DNA from: Rhizopus arrhizus
Taxonomy: Eukaryota > Mucoromycota > Mucoromycetes > Mucorales > Rhizopodaceae
Assembly (NCBI GenBank): GCA_024220505.1
Contig: JAKZZE010000003.1
Location: 1,054,001 to 1,118,000 of the forward strand
Direction: 5' to 3'
DNA length: 64,000 bases
This document shows positions 12,609 through 25,290 of this stretch, one piece after another. The notes under the pieces were generated by a model that worked only from the letters and a program-made list of their open reading frames with translations, did no database searches and was not told the DNA's origin. Every line of letters starts with the position of its first letter. The stretch's first letter is position 1. Both the position numbers and the translations under genes were made by a program.

Positions 12609-15600
12609 ATGGACATAGAACAAGTAGCAATGAGGCAACAGCCATCTGAATCTGAGGCTATAAAATCACCTGTTCTTGAAGCTCTTTGTCATGATCTGGA
12701 CATGTTCATTAACGAATTAAGTTTGAACAGTAATTATAAAACAAGTTCAAATCAACTAGACAGCTATAGCCTATCAGTAAGCATTTTCTTAATAAAAACA
12801 AAAGATACTTCTTTTTTTTGCTTAAGCTTATTATGTAGGATGAATACCTAAAAGAGGATACCCGAGGGTATGTGTTCGAAAATTATACAGGATTCAATAG
12901 TACCACAGAATGCATAGATCAGCCAAAAAAGGTATCCATTATTGAAGAAAAGCCTCAAAATGGTACACCGCCTGTTTCACCATCTTACCTAAGTGCAAGC
13001 AATATGGAAGATGGTCCTTTTACAACAAGGTCAAGTTCTTTGAATCGTACCACTTCTTCTTCTTCTACCACAGCTCAACGTATCCCCCTTTCACCCAAGT
13101 TTCTTTTATCAGCTCCTACTTCACCTTTAACATTTGGTATGACAGCAGTATATGAATCAAACCAGGGTATATTTCCAAACTTTGCTTTACTTTCCTTCAT
13201 ATCGAATCAATTTATTGTCTGTGTGAAATCGTTAAATGAACGTAGAAAGATATTTTCTACAGCTGAATATCCTCTTAGTTTTACTGGTGAGGAAGCAGTG
13301 GTATGTTGTATGAAAAATAGTGGTTGCAATGAAACCTTGACCATTTTCTTTTTTCACAGGATATCGTTCGCTCATTTTTGCCTAGTGGATCGCCAAATTC
13401 AACTTACCTAAAAATCGCCCGTGCACTGACAAAGACCAACCCTCCTTTGATTGTTCCTATTCCATATTCGGAAAAATCCCTAAGGAAAAACAAGTTGTAC
13501 AATTCTACAAGTGAGATATACACACTCGTCATCACAAATGAAAAAATTGAAGGTGTTTACACGCCACTGGCGCGCTGTTATTCAATGTCGTGCTTACCTG
13601 GTCAGCCTGGTTGTTACTCTCCACTTTGTCCTAATAAACTTGTACAACAACAAGATGTATCTCAGCAAAGATTGGCAGCACCTTCTGTTGGTTCCTCTGT
13701 CTCGCATGATACTGTAAGATCAAAACAAGTATCGCATTATTATTTATAAACTCACTTTTATTTGCAGAGCATTTCACGTGCATGGTCAGCTAACGTTTCA
13801 AAAGATATATTAGTCACTCTGCCTAAAAATGAAATTGCTAGACAAGAAGCAATTCATGAACTTATTTATACAGAAGAAGACTACGTTCGTGATTTACGAC
13901 TATTAGACGAGGTAAATAGATTTTCATGTGTTCTCTTAGTCTTTATCTAACAACAATAATTTACAAGCTTTACGTTAACGAATTGTTACATGCTCAATGT
14001 ATTGAAGAACCAAGAAGGCAAGAGTTTTGTGAAAAGGTGTTCAATAATTACCAAGAAATCTTAGATATTCATAAAGTGTTGTGTGACGACCTGAAAGATC
14101 ACCAAGCGTATTGTCAATCTACCAATGTCATTGGCAGTATCAACCAAGTTGGTGATATTTTTTTACGTCATGTCGATCGCTTTATGGATGCGTACTTGAA
14201 GTATGGCCCTCACGTTGTATTAGCTGAATACGAAGCTAAACAAGAAGCAGAGATCAATATCTTGTTTCAAACTTTTATTCGAGAGAAAGAAAAGAGAGCT
14301 GAAAGCAGAAGGTTGCCCTTTCGTCATTTTATCATCTTACCTGTCACTCGACTGCAACGTTATTCCTTATTATTGGATGCTGTATTAAAAAAGACGCCAA
14401 GTGACAGCCCGGATAAGGCCAATATTGCAAAATGTATAGAGATCATTAAAGGAGTAGCTACCAAAGTGGATGAAGCAACAGTCAAGACTAAAAACATCTT
14501 GCGCGTCTATGAAATTAATCAACGTGTTCGATTCAAACCAGGCGAGCCTCACGAACTAGACTTGTTGAAACCTGAAAGAAAGCTCTTGATGGAAGGAAGA
14601 CTATGTCGAAAATCACACCTTGTAGTGGAGACGGTGGAATTGCAAGTCTTTTTGTTTGATCATTTACTGCTCATGACCAAGATAAAAAAGGCTCCTAACA
14701 AAACAGATGATGTAGAGTATGTTATATCAAAACGTCCAATACCGATGGAACTGCTGCATATTCAGGAAGCTACAGAGGGTTTCTCAATTGGTTTAAGAAA
14801 TATGAGTAGTACGGCAAATGGCACCTATGCTTTGCTCTCACCTACTAGCAATGGTATAATCCCAAATGGGCCCTCATTACCCTTTGGAAATAACCAATTT
14901 CCTATCTTGATTCAACATTTGGGTCGGCATGGCGCTGATTACATGCTCTATGCTGAGAGTGCTTCCTCTCGTTTAGAATGGAAAGAAAAGGTAATAGAAG
15001 CAAAGGCAATGATGGAAGCAGCAAATTTAGATAAAAAAGTTTTTGAAATCAAATCGTTAAGCGATACTACTTTTGGAAATACAAACGCATCAAGTTCCCA
15101 CAATTATGGAAAAGTAACTTGTACAACACCATTTAGTAAGCATCTACCTTTATCTGACGTTTTCAATTTATTCATGTATATCGTTTTTTTATAGGAAGCT
15201 CAACAAATATACGTATGATTGCTGTTGGCACACAGCAAGGCATTTGGATGGGAGTCGAAGGAGATACGAACTCAATAAAACTTGTTTTATCTATTTCAGA
15301 TGTTACCCAGCTTGCAGTACTTGAAGAGCATCGGATACTCTTGATTTTGGCAGGTAATAAGAAAACAGGAGGTGGTAAAAAGTGTCTAAAGTCCATTAGA
15401 TAAAACATTGTATGCATATGCATTGGAGCCTTTAATTCAAAAGGATGCTCGAAAGATTTCAATGGATAAAACACATCAGAAGATTGCTCAACACATTAGT
15501 TATTTTCGCTCAGGTGTATGCAACGGACGTACTCTGGTAGTTGCCATGAAAAAACGAGGTGTTGATAGTAATTTTAAAGTGCTGGAGCCAATCTGTGGTG

Positions 15601-16278
15601 ATCTTCGAGATCCTGCTAATAGCAAAAAATATTTTACAAAATCTGGTCTTTTTAGCAAAACGCCATCCTGGTTTAAGAGCTATGTGGAATTTTATATTGG
15701 CACAGAATCCTATTCAGTACATTTCTTGAAGGCTCGACTGGTTGTAGTGTGTTCAAAAGGGTTTGAAATAGTCAATTTGGAATCACTCAGCATGAATCGA
15801 AATCTGCCTGATCCTACACATCCTGATTTTGCTTTTATGCAGCAAAAGGGACAAGAACTCCGGCCTTTGGGTATGTTTCGATGTCGAGAAAACTATTTGT
15901 TATGCTACGATTCATTTGCTTTCATGGTTAACACGCATGGTTCTTTTGTTCGTAATATGCCTTTGATTGAATGGGAAGGAGTGCCACAGTCGGTTGCATT
16001 TTACTACCCTTATATCATTGGGTTTGATCCTCGATTTATTGAAATACGTCATGTAGAAACAGTAAGTCATCTTCCTTTTTTTGTTTTTTTGTTAGCTTTC
16101 TAACTTTTATTCTCCTTAGGGCGAATTAATTCAAGTACTGGCAGGAATACATATGAGGTGTCTTCAATTCATCAATTACGCGATAGAGCCAGTAATTCAC
16201 GGATGTATGGCACATCCTTTTAAACCTGACTTTCAATATGTGTTCCAGCTTGTTAGTACCTTTGGATCCTCTTTGTAA
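12609..16278 (+). CDS. ROM2: Rho1 guanine nucleotide exchange factor (DEP-DH-PH-CNH), Rom2/Rgf type
   Basis: Eight exons: 12609-12776, 12839-13300, 13360-13713, 13768-13911, 13968-15135, 15195-15353, 15400-16061, 16120-16278, summing to 3276 nt (1091 aa). Ser/Thr-rich N-terminus; DEP-like region around residues 165-260 (GIFPNFALLS, FTGEEAVDIVRSFL). The DH domain runs about 348-555 (ELIYTEEDYVRDLRLLDE, LPVTRLQRYSLLLDAV), PH about 570-720 (MEGRLCRKSHL, VELQVFLFDHLLLMTK), and CNH about 760-1075 (IRMIAVGTQQGIWMG, GELIQVLAG). Family role: exchanges GDP for GTP on Rho1 at growth sites and feeds the cell-wall integrity pathway. The Rac gene lies 8 kb upstream, but Rho1 is the expected partner of this class. 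Every splice join restores conserved sequence. Confidence 0.93.
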
Positions 16279-18149
16279 TACTTTTATAGCATTATCCATT
16301 CATACCACACGTATACGCTTAGTTTTATTATCCCATATTTATTATCAATTAATATCGATTTTTTTATTTACTGGAACCCGTTCTCTCTTACGCTCTTGTT
16401 GTAACTTATTAGAATGTTTATTGCTTATCCTTTACAAAATATTAAATATTTTCCCCCCTCATATTAAATATATAAGCATTAATGCAGCCAATTCCTACAT
16501 TATTTATACTTTCAAGTGAAATATCAGAATCAGATTAGAGAAAATGTGGCCAAGCTACTGCTTTTGTTGTGAATCACTGTCCATGATACTCATACTGTCA
16601 AAGGTAATCTATTGCAATGAGTCTTTGTTTAGTTGCAAATGGCCCATTATTGTATGAAATATACTTGGTTTTAACTCGTCGCCAAGCTCTGATACTCATT
16701 CAAGTCTCAAAAATTGCTCAAAGGATACTATTGGAAATGTATTTTAGAGCTTGACTTACCAATTGACTGAATAAAGTACAAACCAAAAATGATATACTCT
16801 CTGAGAGATACAGAGCAGCCTAGACTAGAAATATGTTAGGTTAGTTATGCATGTTTGTATATGTTTCTGCGTAAAGTTTTTTTTTTGAGACATTGCTATT
16901 TGCGATCTACAAGAATAGTGTTTCACAAAGAATTTCATAAAGCAGAGTGTATTAAATCAAATCTGGGCAGCATGCTCTGAATGATGTATATCTCCGGCAT
17001 TTTCAAAGCATTAATTATGAAAAAAAGATTTTCATAAATTCTGCTTCTTAAATAACCAAGCCATTAAATTATATCGCTCGGCAGTGAATGCTAAGTGGTA
17101 ACAGTTCAAGTTTCTACTCCTGGGTATATCGATAATCCTATGGTTTATTTGTTTATCAAACTGGATATATCGAAGCGGAAACCACTTGAAGGTATTAAAA
17201 TAAAAATAGACAATGTTATTTACGTCAGGCAAGCGGGAAGAAGTACAGCATAAGAATTGGAAAGTAAATACCATCACCTGTAGTTGTTATAAACTAAAAA
17301 GGATAGCATGAAAATGCTTGAAATAGCAAAAAAAAAAAAAAAAAAAAAAAAGACAACTCCACCTGTGGTTAAAATATACTATTCCTAAAGAAAAATCAGC
17401 AAAGATGTACGATAAAATAGAGTACCACGTATGAAAACATGCTGAATGCTCAGGTATTTGCAGATCTTGAACTAGATATTTACATTGTTTTTAAGCTTTA
17501 TTCTTAAAAAAAAAGGGCATTTAAAAAAAGTGTAATTGAAAATACAATTGAAAAAGAATGGAAGGGATATTTAAAATGCATATGTAAAAATAAAAAGAGA
17601 ATGAATAGAAATACAACGTTAATCATCCTTCTTAAAGTCCACTATTGAAGAGTGAACGGAAATCAATTGAGTGCAGAAAGAGGAAAATTATGTTCTTGAG
17701 TATTCTAGATGAATAGAAAAGGAAACCACACTTAATATGGTGACCAGCGACTCATTTTTTCTCTTGAATATACGTAGTCTATTCTGCCTTATTATAGTTA
17801 ACATAGCCACTTTGTGTATGTTTTTGAAAGCGTCAATATCATGTTGCCGTATTGCTCTACAAACCCTACAAGCTTGAAAGACATATAACCCAATATCCAT
17901 TCCCTCCCGCCTCTTCTCATCAAGACTATGGTGTATATGCATGTAAATGACTTCTTTTATCTTTAATAAAAGATATAATGTATACCGAGTTGGAAGAATA
18001 CGGATCACTCAGAAACACCATTTCGGATAATCGTTTTCTTCTTATTTGAACGTGTAACACAAACTCAGATACAGACTCAGCAATTATATCAAAATGACTG
18101 CAAAAAAAAAACAAATAAAAAACGTGTTTCTCTTACTCTAATTAAATCA
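16279..18149. other. Intergenic region, nothing recognised
   Basis: About 1.9 kb between the RhoGEF stop and the ALG9 start. Contains an A run of about 24 (17328-17351). Overlapping antisense ORFs at 17688-18114 show no family signature or usable splicing. I see no gene or RNA. Confidence 0.5.
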
Positions 18150-20442
18150 ATGAGTGAAAGTAGTAAGCGTGAGTTACGTTCGCGCTCAAACAAAAAAGAG
18201 AGCATGTCGACAAAAAAGACAACGGTGACTACAACCGAGCAAAGTACCAAGGAAACCAAGTCTATCAGGTAAATAGTATAGTAATGAGAAATATATAACC
18301 TGATGTATATATTTATAGGGCTGCACAGGATTTATTAAGTGAATCTGGAACTTTTTCATTCTCTCTTCTTACCGCTTTCCGGGTCTTGTTTATCATTCGA
18401 TGTTTCTCTGCCTTGTATCGTATCATGGACGATTGTGACGAAGTATTCAACTACTGGGAACCTACCCATTATTTACTGGAAGGATATGGACGCGAAACTT
18501 GGGAGTACTCTACAGATTATAAAATCAGAAGCTGGGCTTATGTTTTTGTTCATGCTCTTGTTGGACTTTTTGCAAAATTAATTGCCCCAACTAAAGTAAG
18601 TGCAGTAACAAGGATGGATGAATAGACAGAGCTCAATTAGCTTTTTATTAGGTTCAAGTATTTTACATCATTCGTCTTGTTTTAGCTGGCGCTTGTTCTT
18701 TTGCAGAAGCTCGCTTTTATCGTACTATTACTGAAGAAATCAATCCGCATGTTGGACGTTATGTATTTGCAATTCTATTTTTTGGTGCTGGCATGTTTAA
18801 TGCATCCACAGGTTTGTCCAACACAGATTAAACACAAAGAAAAAAAGTGGGAGAGACTCATATTGTACATGTTAGCCTACTTGCCATCCAGCTTTGCCAT
18901 GTGCTGTGTCTTTATGGCGTTTTCATATGCTTTAAAGCCTGTTTCAGATGTTGACCATACACGTACTTACAGAGTTGTATTTTGGATTGGACTGGGTGCA
19001 TTGGCTGGTTGGCCATTCGCTGCTCTTATTGGCCTTCCATTTGCTATTGAAGAAATCCTTGTTTTTGGACGAGATATGATGAAGAAAGAGGATGGTACTA
19101 TTGTAAGATCTTTAGCTACCCCTCAATGGAGATTGAGAAGGTTTATTCGTTTGTTGGAAGCTTCTTTCTTTAGTGGAACTGGTTTAGTTGTAAGTGGCAT
19201 AGGAAAAACAAAAGAAGAGAAGAAGCTTATGTTTTCTGTAGTTCTTACTTGTTCTGATGGATCAAATGTTTTATCGTCAATATACAATTGTCGCTTGGAA
19301 TATTGTTAAGTACAATATTTTCTCTGATGGACGAGGACCTGATCTTTACGGGACAGAGCCTTGGTATTATTATATTTTGAACGGTTTCTTAAACTTCAAC
19401 ATTGTCTTTTTGTTAGCCTTGGGTTCTGCCGTTTGTGTGGTAAGTACAGTGCACGAAAGTAATTTTTTAACCGATGAAATATATAACATGAACTATGTAG
19501 CTTATTACTGCATTTATCGATCGAAACCGTGTACCTGGTAGAACCAAGATGGATCAGATCTGGCCTTATGTTGTATTAGGATTGAAGCTTATTCCCTTCT
19601 ACATTTGGTTTATTACTTTTAGTCTTCAAGCCCATAAGGAAGAGCGATTTATGTATGTTGCTTATCCACTCATGTCCCTTAATGCTGCCATCTCTATTTA
19701 CTTGATTCGTACCTGGGCCAGTCGTTTTGCTGGTGTATTAGGCGCCAGTGTCCATGTACGTGTGATGGCATTACGTTATACATCCTTTGCCATTCTCTTT
19801 GTTTATGCTCTTTTATCCCTCTCTCGTATACTTGCCCTCTTGACACGCTACCGAGCCCCTCTAATGATCTACAGCTCTATCTGGGCTGAGCAACCTACAG
19901 ATCAACTTGTGAACATGAACTATTTGCAAGAAGACTTTCCTAATGACATTCAATTAAAGGAAAAGAATGTGTGTGTTGGTAAGGAATGGTACCGGTTCCC
20001 CTCTCAATTCTTCTTGCCTAGTGACACGCGTCTTCAATTTATCAAGAGCGATTTCCATGGTCAATTACCCAAGACATTTGAAGAGGACATTACAGTTGGT
20101 CAGTATGAAATAGATGGAGAAGAAAAATACTATAGACGTAGACACTATGGCTGGTTTGGTGCACGACAAGCACCCCAAGGTTTTAATGATATCAACATGG
20201 AAGATCCTAGCGTCTATGTAGATGAAAATGAATGTGATTATTTGGTGGATGTGGATTATCCTCTTCGTGCAGTATCCTCTGCTGAACCTCGTTATATAAA
20301 AGACACAGATCATTGGGAAGTTTTGGCTTGTTATCCTTTCTTGGACACTGAGAATTCTCATCGTTTATCAAGAGCCTTTTGGGTTCCTGGCTCACCTGGA
20401 TTGGCATGGGGTGATTATTGTATGTTAAAACGTAAACACTAA
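18150..20442 (+). CDS. ALG9: ALG9 alpha-1,2-mannosyltransferase (GT22), N-glycan assembly
   Basis: Six exons: 18150-18268, 18319-18595, 18652-18811, 18876-19189, 19242-19439, 19501-20442, summing to 2010 nt (669 aa). The hydrophilic N-terminus is Ser/Thr/Lys-rich. Diagnostic family motifs: MDDCDEVFNYWEPTHYLLEG with the catalytic acidic pair near the first helix, TWEYSTDYKIRSWAY, TAYLPSSFAM, YNIFSDGRGPDLYGTEPWYY, GFLNFNIVFLLALG and the lumen-facing HKEERFMYVAYPL. Many hydrophobic segments span the middle. Family role: an ER enzyme adding the seventh and ninth mannoses from Dol-P-Man to the lipid-linked oligosaccharide. The DDCDE...EPTHY and HKEERF pair separates it from ALG12 and the GPI mannosyltransferases. 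Intron 3 uses a GTTTGT donor. It converges on the kinase gene with only about 240 bp between stop codons. Confidence 0.95.
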
Positions 20443-20685
20443 TTATGTTTACGTAAATAGAGCGAATGTAAATAACACTAGTAATAAAGAAAATGATTGT
20501 TTTTCAATTAACAAATTATATAAAAGAAACTTTTTTTTTTTTTGCCTTATTTATATGATAAAAAAAACTCCTCCTTTTGTTTAATAAAGAGGAGAAATGG
20601 ATAGGGGATAGATATGAATTCAATAAATAAAATGCATATACACGTAGAATGTATATTCAATTATATGTACACGCACACATTATAA

Positions 20686-22494
20686 TTATCTTTTGTTTGA
20701 GACTTCCATAGGTGTCATACCGCGATATCGACCGAATGTTAATCCTAAGCCTGAGGAAGCAGAAGAAGCTGTAGAGACACGTCTATCATAAACAGGGCGT
20801 TTAACAGAGTAATATTCATGATCCAAATTATCATCTTCTTCCTCTGATTTTAATCCATCAGTGGAAGTAGGGGGTATAATACTGCTTGAATGACCAGAGT
20901 TTAAGATCAAGGTATAACCGGTAGATAATGAAACTGTGGGAATAATTGAGCTTGTTGCATGAGGTAATAATGAAGTGGAATAGGACGGTTGTTTGTTCAT
21001 TGTAGGCTGGGAAAGGCGGTGGGAGTGATTGGTGGGTGTGGTAGGGATCTGATAAGATAAAGGTCTTGTTGACTTTTGAGATGACGATTTACGTCGATGA
21101 CTGCCAAATGAAAAGGTTAATTTTCGAATTGATTGACGTAGACGTTCCATGATGGTCATTGTGGCTTCGGTATCCGTTGGTATTTCGGTAGGTGTGGTAT
21201 AGAAAGTTGGATTTGATTTTGTAAACCATTCTCTTGGATCCTCTAAATCTTTAATAACCCAAGGATGTGTCTAATGAAAATGATTAATTTTAGACAGAGA
21301 ATATGTATACACAAGATTCTTTGTTCTTTACCTTGACTTTATTCAAAGTAATTCTTTTTTCTGGATTCTTTTCAAGTAATTTTGTAAACAAGTCTTTCAA
21401 ATCCTCATCGATTTGTTGGTTAGGAGGGAAAGTAAGTGGTTGAGTTGGTATTGTATCAAATAGTTCAAATTCAGACGAAGCAAGAAATGGACATTGACCA
21501 AATATAAAACAATAAAGCGTGACGCCCAAAGCCCAGACATCGATTGCTTTTGACGTCAGAGGTCTCTTTCCATTTGTATCGCCTGCATAGCATAATTCAG
21601 GAGCGAAAAATGCCGGAGTACCTGCAGTCTCTGCAAGGTCTTTTTCCATTTTATTGAGCATGTCTTCTGTAGGTTCAATTAAACTATCTGCAGCTAATAG
21701 CTCATTGTAATAAGAGACACCAAAATCTGATATTTTGGCAACATGATCATGAGAGAGTAATAGATTGGCAGGTTTAATATCACGATGAATGATGCCTTGG
21801 TAATGTACTATAGAAATATGAGTATTAGTTTATAAAACTGATTATAATTACAATAATCAAGTCCATTCACAACATCTCTAAATATTTTTCTTGCTTCATC
21901 TACTGTCATCACAGGCTGTTCATTTTCATCTCTCCACTCAATCTCTCCATATTCACTATATTCTAATGCCATATAAATCTTTCTACTCTCTGAATTATCC
22001 ATTACTTCCAATAGCTGAACCACGTTTGGATGCCGACATTTTTTCAATATTGAAATTTCACGTTTAATTTTCAATTCATTCTCTTTTGAAGCAAATTGTG
22101 ATTGTTGTGGCTGGTTATTGTTTCCTCTCAATAAACTATATCCCATTTGTCTTCTTCTAGTTCTTTTATCTACAATCTTCACTGCCTATATATAACTGAG
22201 TTTAAATATATGTTTTTCTTTTCTTTTTCAGTAACCACTTACAACATAGTGTCCTGTATTCATGTCTTGTGCTAACTTTACTTTACCGTGAACACCTCTT
22301 CCTATTTCTTTTATGATCATATAATGATTTATGATTTTATTTCCAGTTTCATTATCATAGTCTTTTGTAATGGTATCTGTTATAATAACTTCATTTGTTG
22401 AAAGAGGATGAATGCCTGGATGATGAACAGCAAACTTATGTTCTTTCCAATGGCTTAATTCAGGTGGTGCTAATAAACTTTGTCTTTTTAACAT
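20686..22494 (-). CDS. Ser/Thr protein kinase of the CaMKK/Sak1/Ssp1 (AMPK-activating) group
   Basis: Four exons on the minus strand: 22243-22494, 21852-22185, 21332-21807, 20686-21270, summing to 1647 nt (548 aa). The kinase domain starts near residue 56: glycine loop EIGRGVHGKVKLA, VAIK-type lysine in AVKIVDKRTRRR (about K87), catalytic HRDIKPANLLL (about 202), KISDFGVSYY (about 220), activation loop AGTPAFFAPELC and ALGVTLYCFIFGQCPF. The basic insert between the AVK strand and helix C (MGYSLLRGNNNQPQQSQFAS) fits the CaMKK-type insert. A C-terminal tail of about 190 residues is Ser/Thr-rich (HRRKSSSQKS). Family role: upstream kinase of AMPK/Snf1. The exact ortholog (Sak1, Tos3, Elm1 or Ssp1) is not resolved. 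Its upstream 170 bp recur at 31793-31957. Confidence 0.92.
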
Positions 22495-22664
22495 AAGTCT
22501 CTTTCTTTCTTTCTTTTTTTTTTTTATAAAGAAGGTGAATGAGACAATTAAAAAAAAAATAGAGAATAAAGAAAATAAAAAATAAAAGAATAAAGAAAAA
22601 AAAAAACAAGGAAAAGGGAAAAAAAAGCGGAGAAAGCTAAATTTATATCACGCAACAAGTAAAG

Positions 22665-22832
22665 GAAAAATAAATGGTAAAATATAAATCAAAACGGTTG
22701 ATTTCAAAAGCTACGAGAAAAAAAAAATAGTACTGAGAGAGAGAGAGAGAACATGAAATAAAAATTGTTTTTTTTTATTACTACTCTTTTCTTTTTTTCT
22801 CTCTTTCTTTCTTTTGATAAAGATGGTGAAAG

Positions 22833-22836
<4 letters not shown>
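22665..22836 (+). repeat. Repeat A: kinase upstream segment, left copy
   Basis: About 172 bp starting 170 bp upstream of the kinase ATG. It is almost identical to 31793-31957 in the same orientation and differs mainly in homopolymer and GA-run lengths. Shared markers include AATGGTAAAATATAAATC, ACGGTTGATTTCAAAAGC, a GA microsatellite and AGATGGTGAAAGTGAT. The left copy ends exactly where the poly(T), that is the LINE poly(A) tail, begins. Confidence 0.93.
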
Positions 22837-22866
<30 letters not shown>

Positions 22867-24953
22867 TATGAGGATTTTATTCTAGTGCCGCCTCCAGACG
22901 AGCACTGTTACAAAAAAATGAAAATTACAACAATAAAATAACTATCAATATAATAAATTGTAAAATTTCTACATTTCTTGACGATGTAAATTTTCACTGT
23001 GGATTCGTCTGAGTAGCGCTGTAGCTCTTGCTGTTGCTTCATTTGGCCAGAAAGATGTATCTTCAAAAATATATTTCCAGTGTAGCCTCCATAAGCTCAA
23101 GACTCCACAAGCAATTACATGACAGGTGTCAAGTTTCCAATGCGATAGCGTCTTGACTGTTGTTTGGAGTGGTCGATTTATTTGATCAAAAGATAGTAGC
23201 GATGGTTGATCAAGAAATCTTTGCGCCAATGTGACCCATAAAGGCCGTTTAACTGGGCAGGACCACAAAAAGTGTTCATCTGTTTCGATTGCGCCACACA
23301 TCACGCATCCATTGCCAGTGATATATCTGGGCATGATTTTATGTAAACGGGAGCGTGTAGGAAGCTTTGAATGATAAAGCCTCCATAGAATGGTACGTGC
23401 TGGATGAGGAATTGAAACGTGCCAAAATTTGTTCCAGGAAGACTTGCTAGCTCTAGGATACGTGGGTGGAAGGCTATCTAAAGGGAGCATGTCAAGACTT
23501 CGGAACCACTTAGTGGACAACTTCTCAACTGAAGTGCCATCTGGTAGAGTCGAGCTGAATAGAGAGGCAAACTGAGGCGCAGAACGTTGAAAGCCAAAAG
23601 AGGATATAAATCCCCCAAGCGCACAATTGGGTGAACTTTTAAGGGCGACAAAAAAATCTTCTTCAGCTATTTGGCCTGTACGCAGGAGATCGAGATATTT
23701 AATAGCCCTAATTCTTTGCTGACTGGACATGAAAGATCCTCTGGGAGTAAGCTTACCATCGATAACATTAAATCCGTATACATCTTTTACCAAAAGTGAC
23801 TTCCAATATGGGCTTTTATAAGTATGATCATTTGTGAGCAAAGCTGGGCATACTCTGCATAAAGGAATTTCCTCTGCTGTACTAGTATTCAGGTCCAGTT
23901 GATTTCATAGTCTATATGATCTAGAGTACGAAACATGGACTGGAAGCAGCCAATTTTTTTAATGTCAGTATTACGTTTTTCTGAAAAAAGTAAAGGCAGA
24001 ATCGCTGAAGGCGAGGAGGTCAGAACACAGAGATAGTATCGCATAAGAGATGTAGCAAAGGATTCCTGAGTCGAAGTCGGGTGTGTTGATTGTAGCATTG
24101 GGATAAGCCATCGCAACTGAAGAGCTGAGTGCTGCATGGCTGGATCCAGGATTGCTATACCTCCCTCATTGCGGGGCCTACGGCAGTCTTGAAACTTCAC
24201 TGATGGAAAGCTTTTGTATCTAAGAAACTTGATAATGACAGAGCGTATTCTCTGGAAGAAGCTTTGAGGAGGACATAGTATCCTTATGCTATGCCATATT
24301 CGACTGAGCAAGAGTGAATTTGCAATCATGCTACGTCCTAGTATGGAGAGTCCTCGTTGAGATAGGATATTAGCATGTCGCTCAATTTTTGTAATAATAC
24401 TGTCAAGATATTTGGACATTTGCTGTGTGCTGCTTGTAAGTGGATATCCTAGATAGATGGCAGCAGTTGTTTCTTTGTTGTCATGCCATTGAAGAATACG
24501 GTTTGCGTTGAGCATGGTACGCCATTCTAGTTGTTCTTGACCTGAAAGAGAAACAGCCAGTGTCTTATGACAATTGAGTTTGGCATTGGAGGCTCTCCCG
24601 TATAAAGACACCAATTGTAACAGAACTTGTAATTCTGTTGGACTCTTGAGAAATACTATGACATCGTCTGCATAAGCCAAAGCTTTAACTGGAGGCGACG
24701 TCCTTGCCAAGTTAGATAACCCAAGATGAAGGGACCTGGGAAAAGTAAAGCCCGACATTAAAGAGGAGGACCAAATAGACCGCAGGAGAGGCTCGATTGC
24801 AAGATTGAAAAGCAGAGGGGAGAGAGGATCTCCTTGTCGGAGGCCTCTTGCTTGTTGAATCGATGCTGTAAGGAATCCATTGACGTTAATACAGAGTGAG
24901 GTACCAAAAAACAAGGACAAAATGCTTGTGATCAAAGTCGATTGTCGTATTCA
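22836..24953 (-). mobile_element. 5'-truncated LINE (non-LTR retrotransposon), reverse transcriptase remnant
   Basis: On the minus strand, a frame from about 24950 to 23889 encodes the C-terminal half of a reverse transcriptase: GLRQGDPLSPLLFNLAIEPL, then the catalytic box LAYADDVIVF and thumb sequence. A second frame, 23841-22969, encodes a zf-RVT-like tail (FWHVSIPHPARTILWRLYHS; CVMCGAIETDEHFLWSCPV). A stop and frameshift separate the two, so the element is dead. The 3' end carries an AATAAA-like stretch and a 30-nt poly(A), seen as T30 at 22836-22865. The finger and palm start and any endonuclease are missing, as in typical 5' truncation. No clear target-site duplication was found. Confidence 0.88.
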
Positions 24954-25290
24954 TCATTAAATACTTATTATTCGTATGAGATTACACAGATCTTATATAA
25001 GAAATAACAAGTACTGAATACATAATATTACTTATTACATATTCCTTAAAGCTCACATACAATGTTTATATTGTTCAAGCTCAATACTAAAATTGACCTT
25101 GAACTCACTTCGGTCCCTGAATAATTTCATTTCCTATATAAAGGCGTAGTTTGATTAAATGGGTTCTCTCTCGTCTTGAAATCTAATAAAGAGGTTACAT
25201 AGAGACTCATTCACTAGTTTTCAAGTACTATTTCCTTTCTTTTTTCTCACTTTATTATCTGCAAATATCTCAACACAATAAAGAAATATA
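24954..25290. other. Spacer, nothing recognised
   Basis: AT-rich DNA between the LINE 5' end and the recombinase-like gene. It may hold the missing first exon and promoter of the latter; no in-frame ATG with a good donor was found. Confidence 0.4.

Noticed and set aside
17688..18114. Two overlapping minus-strand ORFs before ALG9
   Set aside because: No motif, no splice continuation, and they overlap the likely ALG9 promoter.
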